From Sphaerochaetaceae bacterium (GTDB lineage: Bacteria; Spirochaetota; Spirochaetia; Sphaerochaetales; Sphaerochaetaceae), in contig JAQQAI010000004.1 in assembly GCA_028532915.1 (NCBI GenBank), positions 1 through 52,391 on the forward strand: 52,391 bases of DNA, written 5' to 3'. The position numbers and the translations under genes were made by a program. The notes beneath the pieces were generated by a model. That model had not been told where the DNA came from. It was given only the letters and a program-made list of their open reading frames with translations, and ran no database searches. Positions 1 to 8,601 of this stretch are shown here, one piece after another (position 1 is the stretch's first letter; the number at the start of each line of letters is the position of its first letter).

Positions 1-487
1 AGAGGATCTGCTCGAAGGTCTTCTCATCCAGTGCAGGCGTACGGCTGAGAATCCAGAGAGAACCTTTATTGGCTGTTGTGACAGCAGCCCACTGGTAGTT
101 CTCCTCGTCGAGTTCGATTATCAGGTATGCGGCAGGAAAAACCTTGAAGAAGACAACCCGCAGCCAACTGCCCCGTTCATCCATCGCAGTACCTACAGCT
201 CTCACCTGCTGCGAATAGGTTCCACCGTACTCATCTTCCCAGCATCTGTTGAGCACATTGATTTTGCCGTCTTCTCTCAAGCTGTACTCTGCGGTTGAGT
301 CACCGCACTCTCCCCGCTGGAAGGAGTGAGGATACCGTCCCACCTGATACCACAGGCCGCTGTAACGTGTGAGGTCTACCTTGTCTACCAGCAGATCGGA
401 CATCTCAGGCGAAATAGAGGTGGTGCAACCGGTCCATAGTACCAAAACAAGAATGATCATGAAGCTCAAGAGTGCGATTCTCATCAT
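1..487 (-). CDS. blc: Blc-type outer-membrane lipocalin lipoprotein (3' end outside window)
   Basis: Reading the minus strand from ATG 487 gives an N-terminal hydrophobic stretch (MMRIALLSFMIILVLVLW) ending in TGC, a lipoprotein-type cleavage site. The lipocalin signature follows at about residues 41-58 (YSGLWYQVGRYPHSFQRG), and further on come NVLNRCW and the barrel segment WLRVVFFKVFPAAYLI. This matches bacterial lipocalin Blc, an outer-membrane lipoprotein that binds fatty acids or lysophospholipids and helps envelope maintenance. The start at 487 is supported by AGGAG six bases upstream; a second ATG follows immediately. The reading frame is open at base 1, so roughly the last 10-20 residues are missing. 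A membrane-lipid operon lies divergently next to it, which fits a lipid role but does not prove co-regulation. Confidence 0.85.
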   Translation of the reverse strand, partial: MMRIALLSFMIILVLVLWTGCTTSISPEMSDLLVDKVDLTRYSGLWYQVGRYPHSFQRGECGDSTAEYSLREDGKINVLNRCWEDEYGGTYSQQVRAVGTAMDERGSWLRVVFFKVFPAAYLIIELDEENYQWAAVTTANKGSLWILSRTPALDEKTFEQIL

Positions 488-690
488 ACAGAACTCCTAG
501 CGCACATATCTGTGCTGCCGGCGACACGGCAATGGTTTCAGGGAAAAGAAAATACTTTTCCCATATATCCAGTCTATCATGGTAGAATGTGGATGCATAG
601 TATGAATATCCTTTACTATTACAGGTGGGATTCATTCTCAGTGATCTTTGATTATCATGAAGCATTTTTCTTCGAGTATCTTCTTTCTTG

Positions 691-719
691 TTGTCGTATT
701 GTACTATTCGTGGTATTTT
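691..719 (+). promoter_or_regulatory. Candidate promoter for the DUF1295-plsY-fak operon
   Basis: TTGTCG at 691-696 and TATTTT at 714-719 are separated by 17 bases and lie 35 bases before the ATG at 754. The rest of the 266-base space from 488 to 753 holds nothing else I can name. The match to a sigma70 promoter is moderate. Confidence 0.35.
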
Positions 720-753
720 TTAAATTCATTACAAAAAAAATAGGGAGGTTATA

Positions 754-1515
754 ATGAATATCTATCTAGAGAGCCTGCTTATCATCGCAGCGATCAATCT
801 GCTATTCTTCATCATAGCATTCACACTGAAGACTGACATCGTCACAGACCTCTCCTATACGTTGAGCTTCATCCTGCTAAGCATCTACCTGCTCATAGTG
901 CATGCTCATCTGAACACGATCTCGCTGATAATATTCTTCGGTGTCGTTCTGTGGGCTTTGAGGCTCGGCGGCTATCTTCTCACACGTATCCTGCAGATCA
1001 AAGTGGATCATCGCTTCGATGATAAGCGTGACTCCTTTCTCAAATTCGGGGCCTTCTGGCTTTTGCAGACCTTCACCGTTTCGATCGTAATGCTTCCTGA
1101 GATCTTTCTACTCTCTCACAAATCCGAAACCATCTACCCGCTGGCTCTCACTGCAGGGCTAATCCTTTGGGTTGCAGGCTTCATCATAGAGGCGGCTGCC
1201 GATGCACAGAAGACAGCATTCAAGAAGGTCCATCCAAAACGGTTGATCACTACAGGATTATGGAAGTATTCCCGTCACCCGAATTACTTCGGAGAGATGC
1301 TGGTGTGGTGGGGACTCGCTCTTGTCATCCTCCCATATCTGAAAGGCCTTTCATATCTCGTACTTCTCGGACCGGTATTCATAACACTTCTGCTGTTGTT
1401 CGTGAGCGGCATACCACTGCTCGAGAAGTCTTGGAAGGAGCGCTACGGCAATGAGTCGTATTATCAGGAGTATATTCGAAAGACACCACTGCTGATCCCC
1501 CGAAGGATCAAATAG
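754..1515 (+). CDS. DUF1295 / steroid 5-alpha-reductase-fold membrane protein
   Basis: A 253-residue integral membrane protein with about six or seven hydrophobic segments. The C-terminal half carries TTGLWKYSRHPNYFGEM (about 165-181), the hallmark of the DUF1295 family, which is related to steroid 5-alpha-reductases and isoprenylcysteine methyltransferases. The SRHPNYFGE stretch probably binds a NADPH- or SAM-type cofactor at the membrane face. The substrate is unknown; members of this fold act on isoprenoid or fatty chains. GGGAGG sits just upstream of the ATG. The stop codon directly abuts the plsY start, so the two are translated from one message, which points to a lipid substrate. Family assignment is firm, reaction is not. 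Confidence 0.8.
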   Translation: MNIYLESLLIIAAINLLFFIIAFTLKTDIVTDLSYTLSFILLSIYLLIVHAHLNTISLIIFFGVVLWALRLGGYLLTRILQIKVDHRFDDKRDSFLKFGAFWLLQTFTVSIVMLPEIFLLSHKSETIYPLALTAGLILWVAGFIIEAAADAQKTAFKKVHPKRLITTGLWKYSRHPNYFGEMLVWWGLALVILPYLKGLSYLVLLGPVFITLLLLFVSGIPLLEKSWKERYGNESYYQEYIRKTPLLIPRRIK

Positions 1516-2181
1516 ATGGGCATAGAGATTATGGTAATTCCGGCCAGTTGTATCGGCGCCTATCTCATCGGCGGGATACCGACGGCCTTCCTCCTTGCTA
1601 AGCGCAGAGGGGTATCGATTCTCTCTTTTGGAAGCGGCAGCAGCGGTGCAACGAACACGGCACGATCCTTAGGAGTTAAGAATGGATTGATCGTCGCTGT
1701 TATCGATATTCTAAAAGGTGCCCTGCCGGTCCTGATTGCCCGGTCGGTCATCGGACTCACCGTTCCAGGATACCTCCTCACCGGCCTCTCTGCCGTGTTC
1801 GGGCACATTTATTCCCCATACCTAAAAAAGTTCAAAGGGGGCAAGGGGGTGGCTACAGGTGCCGGAACAATAGCGGTGATCTATCCCCCGGCTATCCCTT
1901 TTGCTCTGACGGTCTTTGCTCTGGTTCTGGCCGTCAGCAGATATTCATCTGCAGCTTCGCTGACCTCCCTGTTCCTTGTCATCCCCTACTACATACTTCT
2001 GAGCATGGTCACAAAAAAGGCATTCGATCCGTATATCGTCGCATTTCTCAGTGTTCTGTTCCTTCTCATAGCCTTCTCGCACAGAAAGAATCTCTATCGG
2101 CTCATTCACGGGACCGAGTTAACATTCACTTCGTCAAAACAGAAATCCAGGGAGGAAATTGATGCTCATAACCGGAACTAA
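1516..2181 (+). CDS. plsY: Acyl-phosphate:glycerol-3-phosphate acyltransferase PlsY
   Basis: PlsY moves an acyl group from acyl-phosphate to sn-glycerol-3-phosphate at the inner membrane, the first step of phospholipid synthesis. The family motifs are in order: GSGSSGATNTARSLG (about 41-55; usual form GSGNxGATN, here with Ser for Asn), then GHIYSPYLKKFKGGKGVATG (about 96-115), with several hydrophobic helices between. At 221 residues it is slightly longer than typical (about 200), mainly through the N-terminus and a polar tail. The start follows the previous stop with no gap, and AAGGA lies nine bases upstream. Its last 20 bases overlap the next gene, a predicted producer of acyl-phosphate, PlsY's own substrate. 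Confidence 0.93.
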   Translation: MGIEIMVIPASCIGAYLIGGIPTAFLLAKRRGVSILSFGSGSSGATNTARSLGVKNGLIVAVIDILKGALPVLIARSVIGLTVPGYLLTGLSAVFGHIYSPYLKKFKGGKGVATGAGTIAVIYPPAIPFALTVFALVLAVSRYSSAASLTSLFLVIPYYILLSMVTKKAFDPYIVAFLSVLFLLIAFSHRKNLYRLIHGTELTFTSSKQKSREEIDAHNRN

Positions 2182-3955
2182 GCTGTTCGATTCTGTATCC
2201 TGCGGATACTATCATCTGCTGAGCAATCAGCAGGAGATCAACGATATCAACGTATTTCCTGTCGCCGACGGGGATACGGGAACCAACATGCTCCACACTT
2301 TCAAGGCAGCCCTCACAAAAACGAACCGTTCGAAGTCAATCGCACGGACTACCGACAAGATGGCACAGTCAGCTCTCATCGGTGCACGGGGTAATTCCGG
2401 AATGATCATCGCACAGTTCTTCCGAGGCTTCTATGAAGTTGCAAAAGACTTCGAAGCTTTGAGTGTTCAGAATTTCGTTGCTTCGGTGAACAGTGCTGTA
2501 ACCTTTGCCTATGATGCAGTAGAGACACCCGTCGAAGGAACTATCCTGACTGTGATGCACTCCTGGTCCAGAGCGATAAATGAGGCATGGCATGCTAAGA
2601 CCCCCATTCCCCTGCTGCTCAGGCGCGCTCTTCGATCTGCAAAAACAGCTGAGACTCTGACTACCGAGCAACTGCAGGCTCTCAAGAAGGCCGGGGTGGT
2701 AGATGCCGGGGCCAGGGCTTTCGTCTATTTTTTGGAAGGAATCGATCAATATCTCAGTCACGGCAAGGACGTTCGAATGGAGGAAAATCAGTCCTTTGAA
2801 ATTGAACATCAGCTCTCAGACGCACATGAGCAGTTACTTGAACGGCCGACCTTTCGTTACTGTACCGAAGCTCTGCTTTGCTCATGCACAATTGCTCCCG
2901 AGAAGGCGAAAGAAGCGCTCCACGATCTGGGTGATTCTTTAGTGATCGGGTCTCACAAAGAGATGATGCGGGTCCACATCCATACCGGGTCACCGAACAT
3001 GGTCTTCAGAAAACTAGAAGAATTCTCCCGTATTGAAGAAACCAAAGTCGATGATATGCTCGCACAGTATGCAGCGATTCATGAGCGTCTGTCTGATATT
3101 GCCATCGTTACCGACTCATCTGCCGATATCCCGCAGTATCTTAAAGATACTCTGCAGATCTACCAGATACCACAGGTCATCCAGTGGAATGACCGTTCAT
3201 TCATCGACCGCATCTCAGTCGATAACACCTACCTGCTTGAGACAATGCTCACTTCAGAAGACCTTCCAACCTCTTCGATGCCATCTTCAGGAAGCATAGG
3301 ACGACACCTTGAGTTCCTCTCCGAACACTACAGGGAAATTATCATAATCTCGGTCTCTGCTGCACTGAGCGGAACCTTCCGCACATACGAGCTCGCCGCC
3401 CGGGAGTTGAGAAAGCGCGATTACCCGATACAAATCATCGATTGTAAGCGTAACGCAGGAGCTCAGGGACTGATCACCATCAAAGCGGCACAAGCTGCCG
3501 CTGATGGGGAATCTGCTCCTGCGATCAAAGACAGGATCGCCTCTCTGATCAAAAGGTCGACCATCCTCGTCTCTGTCCAGTCTCTTGAATCGATGGTACG
3601 CGGAGGAAGGGTCCCTGAGAAGATCGGAAGGCTCATCGTCAGATCTGGAATCAAACCGATAGTAGGACTCTCTCCAGAAGGCTCTGGAGCTATCAAGGGA
3701 ATCAAACTTACCCAGAACGGTAGTGCGTCTGCCTTGATTCGACGATTTGTCAGAGACTGGAAGCATGGCGGTATCACCGAATTCAGTATCTCGCACGTCA
3801 AAGCCCCTGAACTTGCACACACAATCGCATTGATCATACAACAGAAGACAGGTCTACAGCCCAAGTTCATTCAGGAAACCTCTCCGGTAGTCTCGCTGCA
3901 TGCGGGCAAAGGGGCCGTATCGATAGCCTGGATCAGGGAACCGGAACGCGCATAA
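2162..3955 (+). CDS. Fused fatty-acid kinase FakA (DhaL + middle domain) and FakB (DegV)
   Basis: Residues 1 to about 200 form a DhaL/DAK2 kinase domain with the Mg-ATP motif NVFPVADGDTGTNM (31-43; Asp36, Asp38). About 225-305 match the FakA middle domain (LGDSLVIGSHKEMMRVHIHT). About 310-597 form a complete DegV/FakB domain: IAIVTDSSADI, TSSMPSSG, SVSAALSGTF and ESMVRGGRVPEKIG. In Firmicutes FakB carries a fatty acid to FakA, which phosphorylates it to acyl-phosphate; here both partners are one chain. ATG 2162 is preferred over the in-frame TTG at 2159 because GGAGG at 2151-2155 is correctly spaced from it. Overlap with plsY suggests translational coupling, placing the acyl-phosphate maker next to its consumer. 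The domain calls are firm; fatty-acid specificity is inferred from homology and context. Confidence 0.88.
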   Translation: MLITGTKLFDSVSCGYYHLLSNQQEINDINVFPVADGDTGTNMLHTFKAALTKTNRSKSIARTTDKMAQSALIGARGNSGMIIAQFFRGFYEVAKDFEALSVQNFVASVNSAVTFAYDAVETPVEGTILTVMHSWSRAINEAWHAKTPIPLLLRRALRSAKTAETLTTEQLQALKKAGVVDAGARAFVYFLEGIDQYLSHGKDVRMEENQSFEIEHQLSDAHEQLLERPTFRYCTEALLCSCTIAPEKAKEALHDLGDSLVIGSHKEMMRVHIHTGSPNMVFRKLEEFSRIEETKVDDMLAQYAAIHERLSDIAIVTDSSADIPQYLKDTLQIYQIPQVIQWNDRSFIDRISVDNTYLLETMLTSEDLPTSSMPSSGSIGRHLEFLSEHYREIIIISVSAALSGTFRTYELAARELRKRDYPIQIIDCKRNAGAQGLITIKAAQAAADGESAPAIKDRIASLIKRSTILVSVQSLESMVRGGRVPEKIGRLIVRSGIKPIVGLSPEGSGAIKGIKLTQNGSASALIRRFVRDWKHGGITEFSISHVKAPELAHTIALIIQQKTGLQPKFIQETSPVVSLHAGKGAVSIAWIREPERA

Positions 3956-4044
3956 CCATTTCAAAGAAATCCTGAATGCGGAATCAAGGAATAATCAGAG
4001 AGAAGATCATACCACGTAGATACAGCCACCAATCATTATTGTCG

Positions 4045-5322
4045 TTACAGTAAAGAAGAGTAACCTAATAAGATTTTCCACAGCGGGATAACGTTTATAG
4101 TGCAATCATCTTTTTCAATCACTCTTTCTTCATCAAATGAGATCACATATAACTTTTTACATTTCCTGAACGCTGAGAATTGTATGAGAGCTTTTATTTC
4201 TCTCTCTTGTGTCTCATCATTGCTCATGGAGTAACAGACTTGCACTGCCATATCTGAATCAGGCAGATAGAAATCTATTTCATAAGAAGTATTGTTGAAA
4301 AAGAACACAGACTCTTTCTCGAAACGTTGAACCAGGTAAAGGGCTGCAAGATTTTCTAATAAGGCGGAATCCTGATGTAGAAGGAACAAGTTTAATAACC
4401 CTGTATCATAAAAATAGTATTTCGGATTCGTAATCTTCTCACTGAATTTTGAATCGATGTTCTTTATATCGAACACCAGAAAGGAATCTTTCATCATTTC
4501 TACATATTGAATTATTGTGTTCTTTCCTACTTTCACCTTTGAACTTTTTATCAGATTTGTCAATCTCGAGAAAGAGATCGGGTTTCTCACAGATTCTGCC
4601 AGTTTGTTCGGAATGTACCTTAAAGCATTGGTATTACTGATATCATTTCGTAAGGCTATATCACCCAGGTATATTTTTTGGAAGATATTGTTGAGATAAT
4701 TTCTTTTCGATGTGATCGCGGCAATTTCAGGTAATCCACCGAAATGGAGAAATTCATTGAATTCGTACACAAGATTGGCTTTCTTTTCTGTCGAGTATAC
4801 ATCTGCTTTCTTATGAGTAATATGTTTTGCGCGCAGGAATTCTTTGAAGCTAAAGGGAAACACCTCATGAATCAGGAATCTCCCCCCTAGAGTTGTAGCG
4901 ATCTCTCTGCTCAACATCTTCGCATTACTACCGGTTATATACAAAAGATATTTCGAGTCTGCCAATCGTCGAGCAAACTTCTCCCATCCTTCAATGATCT
5001 GGATTTCGTCCAAAAAGAGGATCGGTTTCGTATTGAATAGTTGGTAATGAGCTTCAAGGAGACTGTTAAAATCCTCGACTTTGAAATTTATCAGTCTTTC
5101 ATCTTCAAAATTGATCAATAGAATCGAATCCCATGAGGCCCCTTTTTGGACCAGTTCACGAATTCTCTGATACAATAGATATGATTTTCCGCTTCGTCGT
5201 AATCCCACAAAAACGTAGGGCATATTCTCCTCAAGGACAATGGTCCTTTCAATACAATCGAGGGATGTTACAAGTTCTCTATTTTCAATTATGATTTGTT
5301 TGAGCAATTCTTTATCAATCAT
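4045..5322 (-). CDS. AAA+ ATPase with C-terminal DUF4143 domain (copy 1)
   Basis: Residues 1 to about 210 form a P-loop ATPase: Walker A GLRRSGKS (40-47), Walker B ILFLDEIQ (about 97-104) and the sensor-like YITGSNAKM. The second half (about 220-380) is the DUF4143 region with YFYDTGLLNLFL and a nuclease-fold-like SYEIDFYLPDSDMAVQVCYS. Proteins like this are abundant in anaerobes and spirochaetes, and their cellular job is not established. I chose ATG 5322 because GGAG lies five bases upstream; an in-frame TTG at 5385 would place the palindromes and the -10 box inside the gene. It has its own promoter and two operator-like dyads. A second, clearly divergent paralogue lies next to it on the same strand. 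Confidence 0.8.
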   Translation of the reverse strand: MIDKELLKQIIIENRELVTSLDCIERTIVLEENMPYVFVGLRRSGKSYLLYQRIRELVQKGASWDSILLINFEDERLINFKVEDFNSLLEAHYQLFNTKPILFLDEIQIIEGWEKFARRLADSKYLLYITGSNAKMLSREIATTLGGRFLIHEVFPFSFKEFLRAKHITHKKADVYSTEKKANLVYEFNEFLHFGGLPEIAAITSKRNYLNNIFQKIYLGDIALRNDISNTNALRYIPNKLAESVRNPISFSRLTNLIKSSKVKVGKNTIIQYVEMMKDSFLVFDIKNIDSKFSEKITNPKYYFYDTGLLNLFLLHQDSALLENLAALYLVQRFEKESVFFFNNTSYEIDFYLPDSDMAVQVCYSMSNDETQEREIKALIQFSAFRKCKKLYVISFDEERVIEKDDCTINVIPLWKILLGYSSLL

Positions 5323-5682
5323 GGTATCTCCGCCCTTTTGTTCTGTATACAAAACAATAGTAACATTATAACGTTCTACATTCAAGACAATATATAACTT
5401 TTATTGTCCTGTATACAAAACAATAACGACTTATCACATCTTTGCCATAACTGAATAAGTTAGCCTTGCAGTTTTTAAAAAGTCAGATTTTTAACCTATC
5501 GCTTCATACATATACGCTTTTACATAGTATTCATTGAAAACTATGTGTTCACTTGGTTTCAACGGGATAAAGGATCTTTCCCTGACCAGATCAGGAGGAA
5601 TACACATCACCCCTTGCAGTTATTCACACCTTTCTCTCGACCGCTGGACGATTATAACAGCGGCGCTAATAGGAGTACACAC
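5323..5682. promoter_or_regulatory. ATPase-1 promoter with two GTATAC dyads, then 250 bases without a gene
   Basis: On the minus strand TATAAT lies at 5365-5370. Two 22-base dyads of the form WTTGTyCTGTATACAAAACA flank it, at 5337-5358 (downstream side) and 5403-5424 (upstream side), centres 66 bases apart. The inner TGTATACA is a perfect palindrome and the outer ATTGT/ACAAT arms pair. This is the arrangement expected for a repressor that covers both edges of a promoter. Between them GACAATA (5386-5392) is inverted at 5401-5407 as TATTGTC. From 5425 to 5682 I see no gene; a 7-bp hairpin (ACATAGT/ACTATGT, 5522-5546) lacks a T-run, so I do not call it a terminator. Confidence 0.55.
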
Positions 5683-7011
5683 TCATAAGAACATTGTCAG
5701 ATAGACAGGTAAATAGATGGTATCTCCTTGAATTTTCAGATCTTTCGTATATATTACGATTCTCTCCCTGATCCTTCCAGAATATTTCTTTGAAAACATA
5801 TCTAAGGACTTGTGAGTCTTATATCCTGAAGCTTTTACTTCAATAGGAGATATTTCATCTTCTTTTGCAATTAGGAAATCCACTTCATAGGTTTTCTTTT
5901 GTTTTTTATCATAATATGTGTGATAGTAAAGTTTCTTCCCATTAGAAGTCAGAATCTGTGCAACTGCATTTTCATATATAATACCTAAACTGACAGGCAA
6001 TTTGTCATTTAATAGTTTTGTATAAATAATGTTATCTGTAAAATCTTTATCCTTGAAGATCAGTGTGACAAGCAGACCTGTATCTGCTAAATAGAGCCTG
6101 AATTTATCTTTATTGAACATATTGGACAGGCCTATATTTGGATCACTGACATTGTAAGATGTCATTACGGTCTTTGAAGAATTAAGTTCTGATATTTCTT
6201 CTGATACGGAATCTTTTCTGTCATTAGGCAGGATACTTGAGATCTGAAAACTTGAGGAATGTTTATTCAATTCGGAGGGAACAGCATCATACAACGCTGA
6301 AATCTTTCCTTTCGAATCCATCTTATAAAAATCATCTTCATACAAATTGATTATATCCCTTTTAATCTGATCCACTGTTTCCAGATTATTACTCTCTATA
6401 TATGCTTTGATTGCTTGAGGCATTCCCCCAACTAGCATATATAGCCTAAATTTTCGCATCATATTTCTGTTTTGCTCATCGCCTATAGATATTCTTTCAT
6501 CAAACATTCTTTGTAAGAGTTTCGGTGTTTGTGTATCTCCTGTGGCCCATAAAAATTCTTCAAAATCCATAGGGTACATTTGAAGTTTTCGTTCTTCACT
6601 GGGGATCAAAATATCTTTTACGTTTTTTCGAATAGAGATCAGAGAGCCGGTTTCAATAAAATCATATCTTCCATCTGCCACCAGAAGTTTTATAGACTGT
6701 CTTGCAAGAGGATTGAATTGAACCTCGTCAAATACTATCAGAGACTCTCTTGCGACTAAATTTACACCATATTGAAGTTGTAATTGTAAAAAAAAGTAAT
6801 TCAAATCAGACAAATCTTTAAACAGATTCTGAATTGCAGATGAGGCAAATGCAAAATCGATCATTATGTAGCTCGTGTACTCTCTTTCAGCAAATTTTTT
6901 GACAATCGTTGATTTTCCGACCCGTCTTGCCCCTTCAATCAAAAGAGCCGTTCTCCCTTTCGATTCCTTTTTCCATTTTAGCAATTTAGAATAGATCTTC
7001 CTTTCAAACAT
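5683..7011 (-). CDS. AAA+ ATPase with C-terminal DUF4143 domain (copy 2)
   Basis: Walker A is GARRVGKS (27-34) and Walker B LIVFDEVQF follows about 70 residues later, with DFIETGSLISI as the sensor region. The C-terminal DUF4143 part contains FRLYLADTGLLVTLI and a nuclease-like EVDFLIAKEDEISPIEVKASGYKTHKS: Glu/Asp, then E-x-K in a PD-(D/E)xK-style spacing. Function is unknown; family members are often called putative archaeal-type ATPases. Residues around the P-loop and the length differ enough from the neighbour at 4045 to rule out a recent duplication. An in-frame ATG at 7068 would extend it, but that extension is encoded by one copy of an upstream direct repeat, so ATG 7011 after TTGGGGG is preferred. 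Confidence 0.78.
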   Translation of the reverse strand: MFERKIYSKLLKWKKESKGRTALLIEGARRVGKSTIVKKFAEREYTSYIMIDFAFASSAIQNLFKDLSDLNYFFLQLQLQYGVNLVARESLIVFDEVQFNPLARQSIKLLVADGRYDFIETGSLISIRKNVKDILIPSEERKLQMYPMDFEEFLWATGDTQTPKLLQRMFDERISIGDEQNRNMMRKFRLYMLVGGMPQAIKAYIESNNLETVDQIKRDIINLYEDDFYKMDSKGKISALYDAVPSELNKHSSSFQISSILPNDRKDSVSEEISELNSSKTVMTSYNVSDPNIGLSNMFNKDKFRLYLADTGLLVTLIFKDKDFTDNIIYTKLLNDKLPVSLGIIYENAVAQILTSNGKKLYYHTYYDKKQKKTYEVDFLIAKEDEISPIEVKASGYKTHKSLDMFSKKYSGRIRERIVIYTKDLKIQGDTIYLPVYLTMFL

Positions 7012-7040
7012 AAGGAACCCCCAATCTTTCCCAAGTTTCA

Positions 7041-7089
7041 ACAAATACGCACTTTTCAAATATCCCATTTACCACAAATACGCACTTTT
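7041..7089 (-). repeat. Direct repeat upstream of ATPase copy 2
   Basis: ACAAATACGCACTTTT occurs at 7041-7056 and again, identical, at 7074-7089, 33 bases apart (about three helical turns). Both lie 30-78 bases upstream of the preferred ATG at 7011. The spacing suggests two protein-binding sites on one face of the DNA. I cannot identify the protein, nor a convincing -35/-10 pair. Confidence 0.55.
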
Positions 7090-7171
7090 TTAAACTGTTT
7101 TTTTCGGGTAAGAATCTATCCCTTTGTGTCTGCTTTTATAATAGCATCTCTATCATTGATTACATGAAAGT

Positions 7172-7209
7172 GATAAAGCCTGACGTTCTCCTTCACGTCA
7201 GGCTTTATC
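7172..7209 (-). terminator. Hairpin terminator after msrBA
   Basis: A perfect 14-bp stem (GATAAAGCCTGACG, 7172-7185, pairing with 7196-7209) with a 10-base loop lies 51 bases past the msrBA stop. On the minus strand a T-rich stretch (CACTTTCATG) follows. It lies between the redox operon and the ATPase-2 upstream region and insulates them. Confidence 0.75.
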
Positions 7210-7260
7210 TGTGTCTTTCTACATTTACGTGTGCAATAATATTTATTGAACTCTCGGAGA

Positions 7261-8517
7261 TCACTTCATTTCATTGATTTTAGTCAGTTGATTCACTTTC
7301 TCAAAGGTTCCGCTATTATTCACTGCAAGCAGCTCCGGGTAGGTTTCGTTCAAGTCTTCCAACTTGGGAATATCCCACTGGGTGATATATGGATGCTCTG
7401 TGTTATTGATCAAGAAGTCCTGATGATAATCTTCTGCTGGATAAAAGGCCTTGAGTTCAATGACTCTAGTGACGATCTCATCATCAAATATTTGAGCTTC
7501 GGTCAGGTCTTCTATATATTGCTCTGCTTCTCTTTCCTGCTGTTCATCAGTGAAGAAGATCGCTGATCTATATTGACGACCTCTGTCCGGTCCCTGGTAA
7601 TTAAGCTGAGTCGGATCATGTGCGACCGTGAAGAAGACTTCAAGCAGCGTTTCATAATCAATAAGGCTTGGATCATAGAGTATCCTCACGGCTTCCGCAT
7701 GATTCGTCTTCCCTGATGAAACCTGATAGTACGTGGCCGACTCTTCTGTCCCCCCGCTGTACCCTGATTCGACATGAACCACTCCATGAAGCTGCTCGAA
7801 TACTGCTTCTACACCCCAGAAACATCCGCCTGCAAAGACTGCTGTTTCAATCTCTTCGTTGTCATACAGTTCTTTCCAATCGGGAAGCTCTTCTCTGATG
7901 ACAAGACGTGAACTCTCTTCACCGAACAGATAGAGAAATTTCCCGTACCCTTCTTTTACCAGATCATCTTTGGGGATGAACTTGAGAGATGCCGAATTGA
8001 TGCAGTAGCGAAGTCCTGTCGGATCGGGTCCGTCCGAGAACACGTGACCGAGATGGGAATCACCGAAATAGCTCCTTACCTCGGTTCTTTTCATACCATA
8101 TGAAGTATCAATAATCTCTACGATATTCCCGGAGGATAACGGCCTTGTGAAAGACGGCCATCCCGTACCTGATGTGAATTTGTCGGTGGAACTGAATAGT
8201 GGTTCACCGGATACGATATCTACATAGAGACCCTCTTCTTTATTATCCCAGAACTCATTATTGAAGGCAGGTTCGGTGCCTTCATGCTGTGTTACATCAT
8301 ACTGCATCTGGGTCAGTCGTTCATGCAGTTGTTCATCTGACAGTTTCTCCCATGTTCCCTCTTCATAGCCGACAGGGAGGAAGGGGTCAGTCTCCTCAAT
8401 GGAAAATGATGTTGTCTTCTCATATGATTCCTGATTTCCCCGTGATATCAGAATTAGTGGTATAAAGATCAGGAATACTAATACGATAAGCACATATTTT
8501 ATTTGATTATCTTTCAT
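7261..8517 (-). CDS. Membrane-anchored bifunctional methionine sulfoxide reductase, MsrB-MsrA order
   Basis: Residues 8-25 form a single membrane anchor, so the enzyme faces the periplasm. MsrB spans about 55-185 with SGTGWPSF and the catalytic Cys172 in [11 protein letters not shown]. MsrA spans about 222-385 with Cys232 in AGGCFWG and the substrate region [16 protein letters not shown]. Together they reduce both diastereomers of Met-sulfoxide. The zinc CxxC pairs of many MsrBs are absent, as in other secreted forms. The protein has only two cysteines, one per active site, so the usual resolving cysteines are missing and each sulfenate must be reduced directly by a partner thiol. That partner is probably encoded just upstream (DipZ and thioredoxin). 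GGAG precedes the ATG by eight bases. Confidence 0.92.
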   Translation of the reverse strand: MKDNQIKYVLIVLVFLIFIPLILISRGNQESYEKTTSFSIEETDPFLPVGYEEGTWEKLSDEQLHERLTQMQYDVTQHEGTEPAFNNEFWDNKEEGLYVDIVSGEPLFSSTDKFTSGTGWPSFTRPLSSGNIVEIIDTSYGMKRTEVRSYFGDSHLGHVFSDGPDPTGLRYCINSASLKFIPKDDLVKEGYGKFLYLFGEESSRLVIREELPDWKELYDNEEIETAVFAGGCFWGVEAVFEQLHGVVHVESGYSGGTEESATYYQVSSGKTNHAEAVRILYDPSLIDYETLLEVFFTVAHDPTQLNYQGPDRGRQYRSAIFFTDEQQEREAEQYIEDLTEAQIFDDEIVTRVIELKAFYPAEDYHQDFLINNTEHPYITQWDIPKLEDLNETYPELLAVNNSGTFEKVNQLTKINEMK

Positions 8518-8601
8518 AATATTGACTCCGATAGTCTTTTTGACTTTTGACAGAAAATCTGTCTACAGGCTATTGAACGGATCCATATTGCATGAATCTG
8601 T

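Noticed and set aside
512-754. 80-codon open frame before the DUF1295 gene
   Set aside because: Low-complexity hydrophobic/aromatic composition, no ribosome site, and it contains the candidate promoter of the real operon.
3287-3841. 184-codon open frame antisense to the DegV domain
   Set aside because: Rich in Arg, Asp and Ser as expected from reversed codons; the DegV motifs on the plus strand are unmistakable.
5522-5546. Hairpin ACATAGT/ACTATGT as terminator
   Set aside because: Short A+T-rich stem, long loop and no T-run on either strand.
4045-7011. ATPase pair as a defence or mobile module
   Set aside because: No transposase, integrase, toxin, methylase or flanking terminal repeats; DUF4143 ATPases are common chromosomal genes in this kind of organism.
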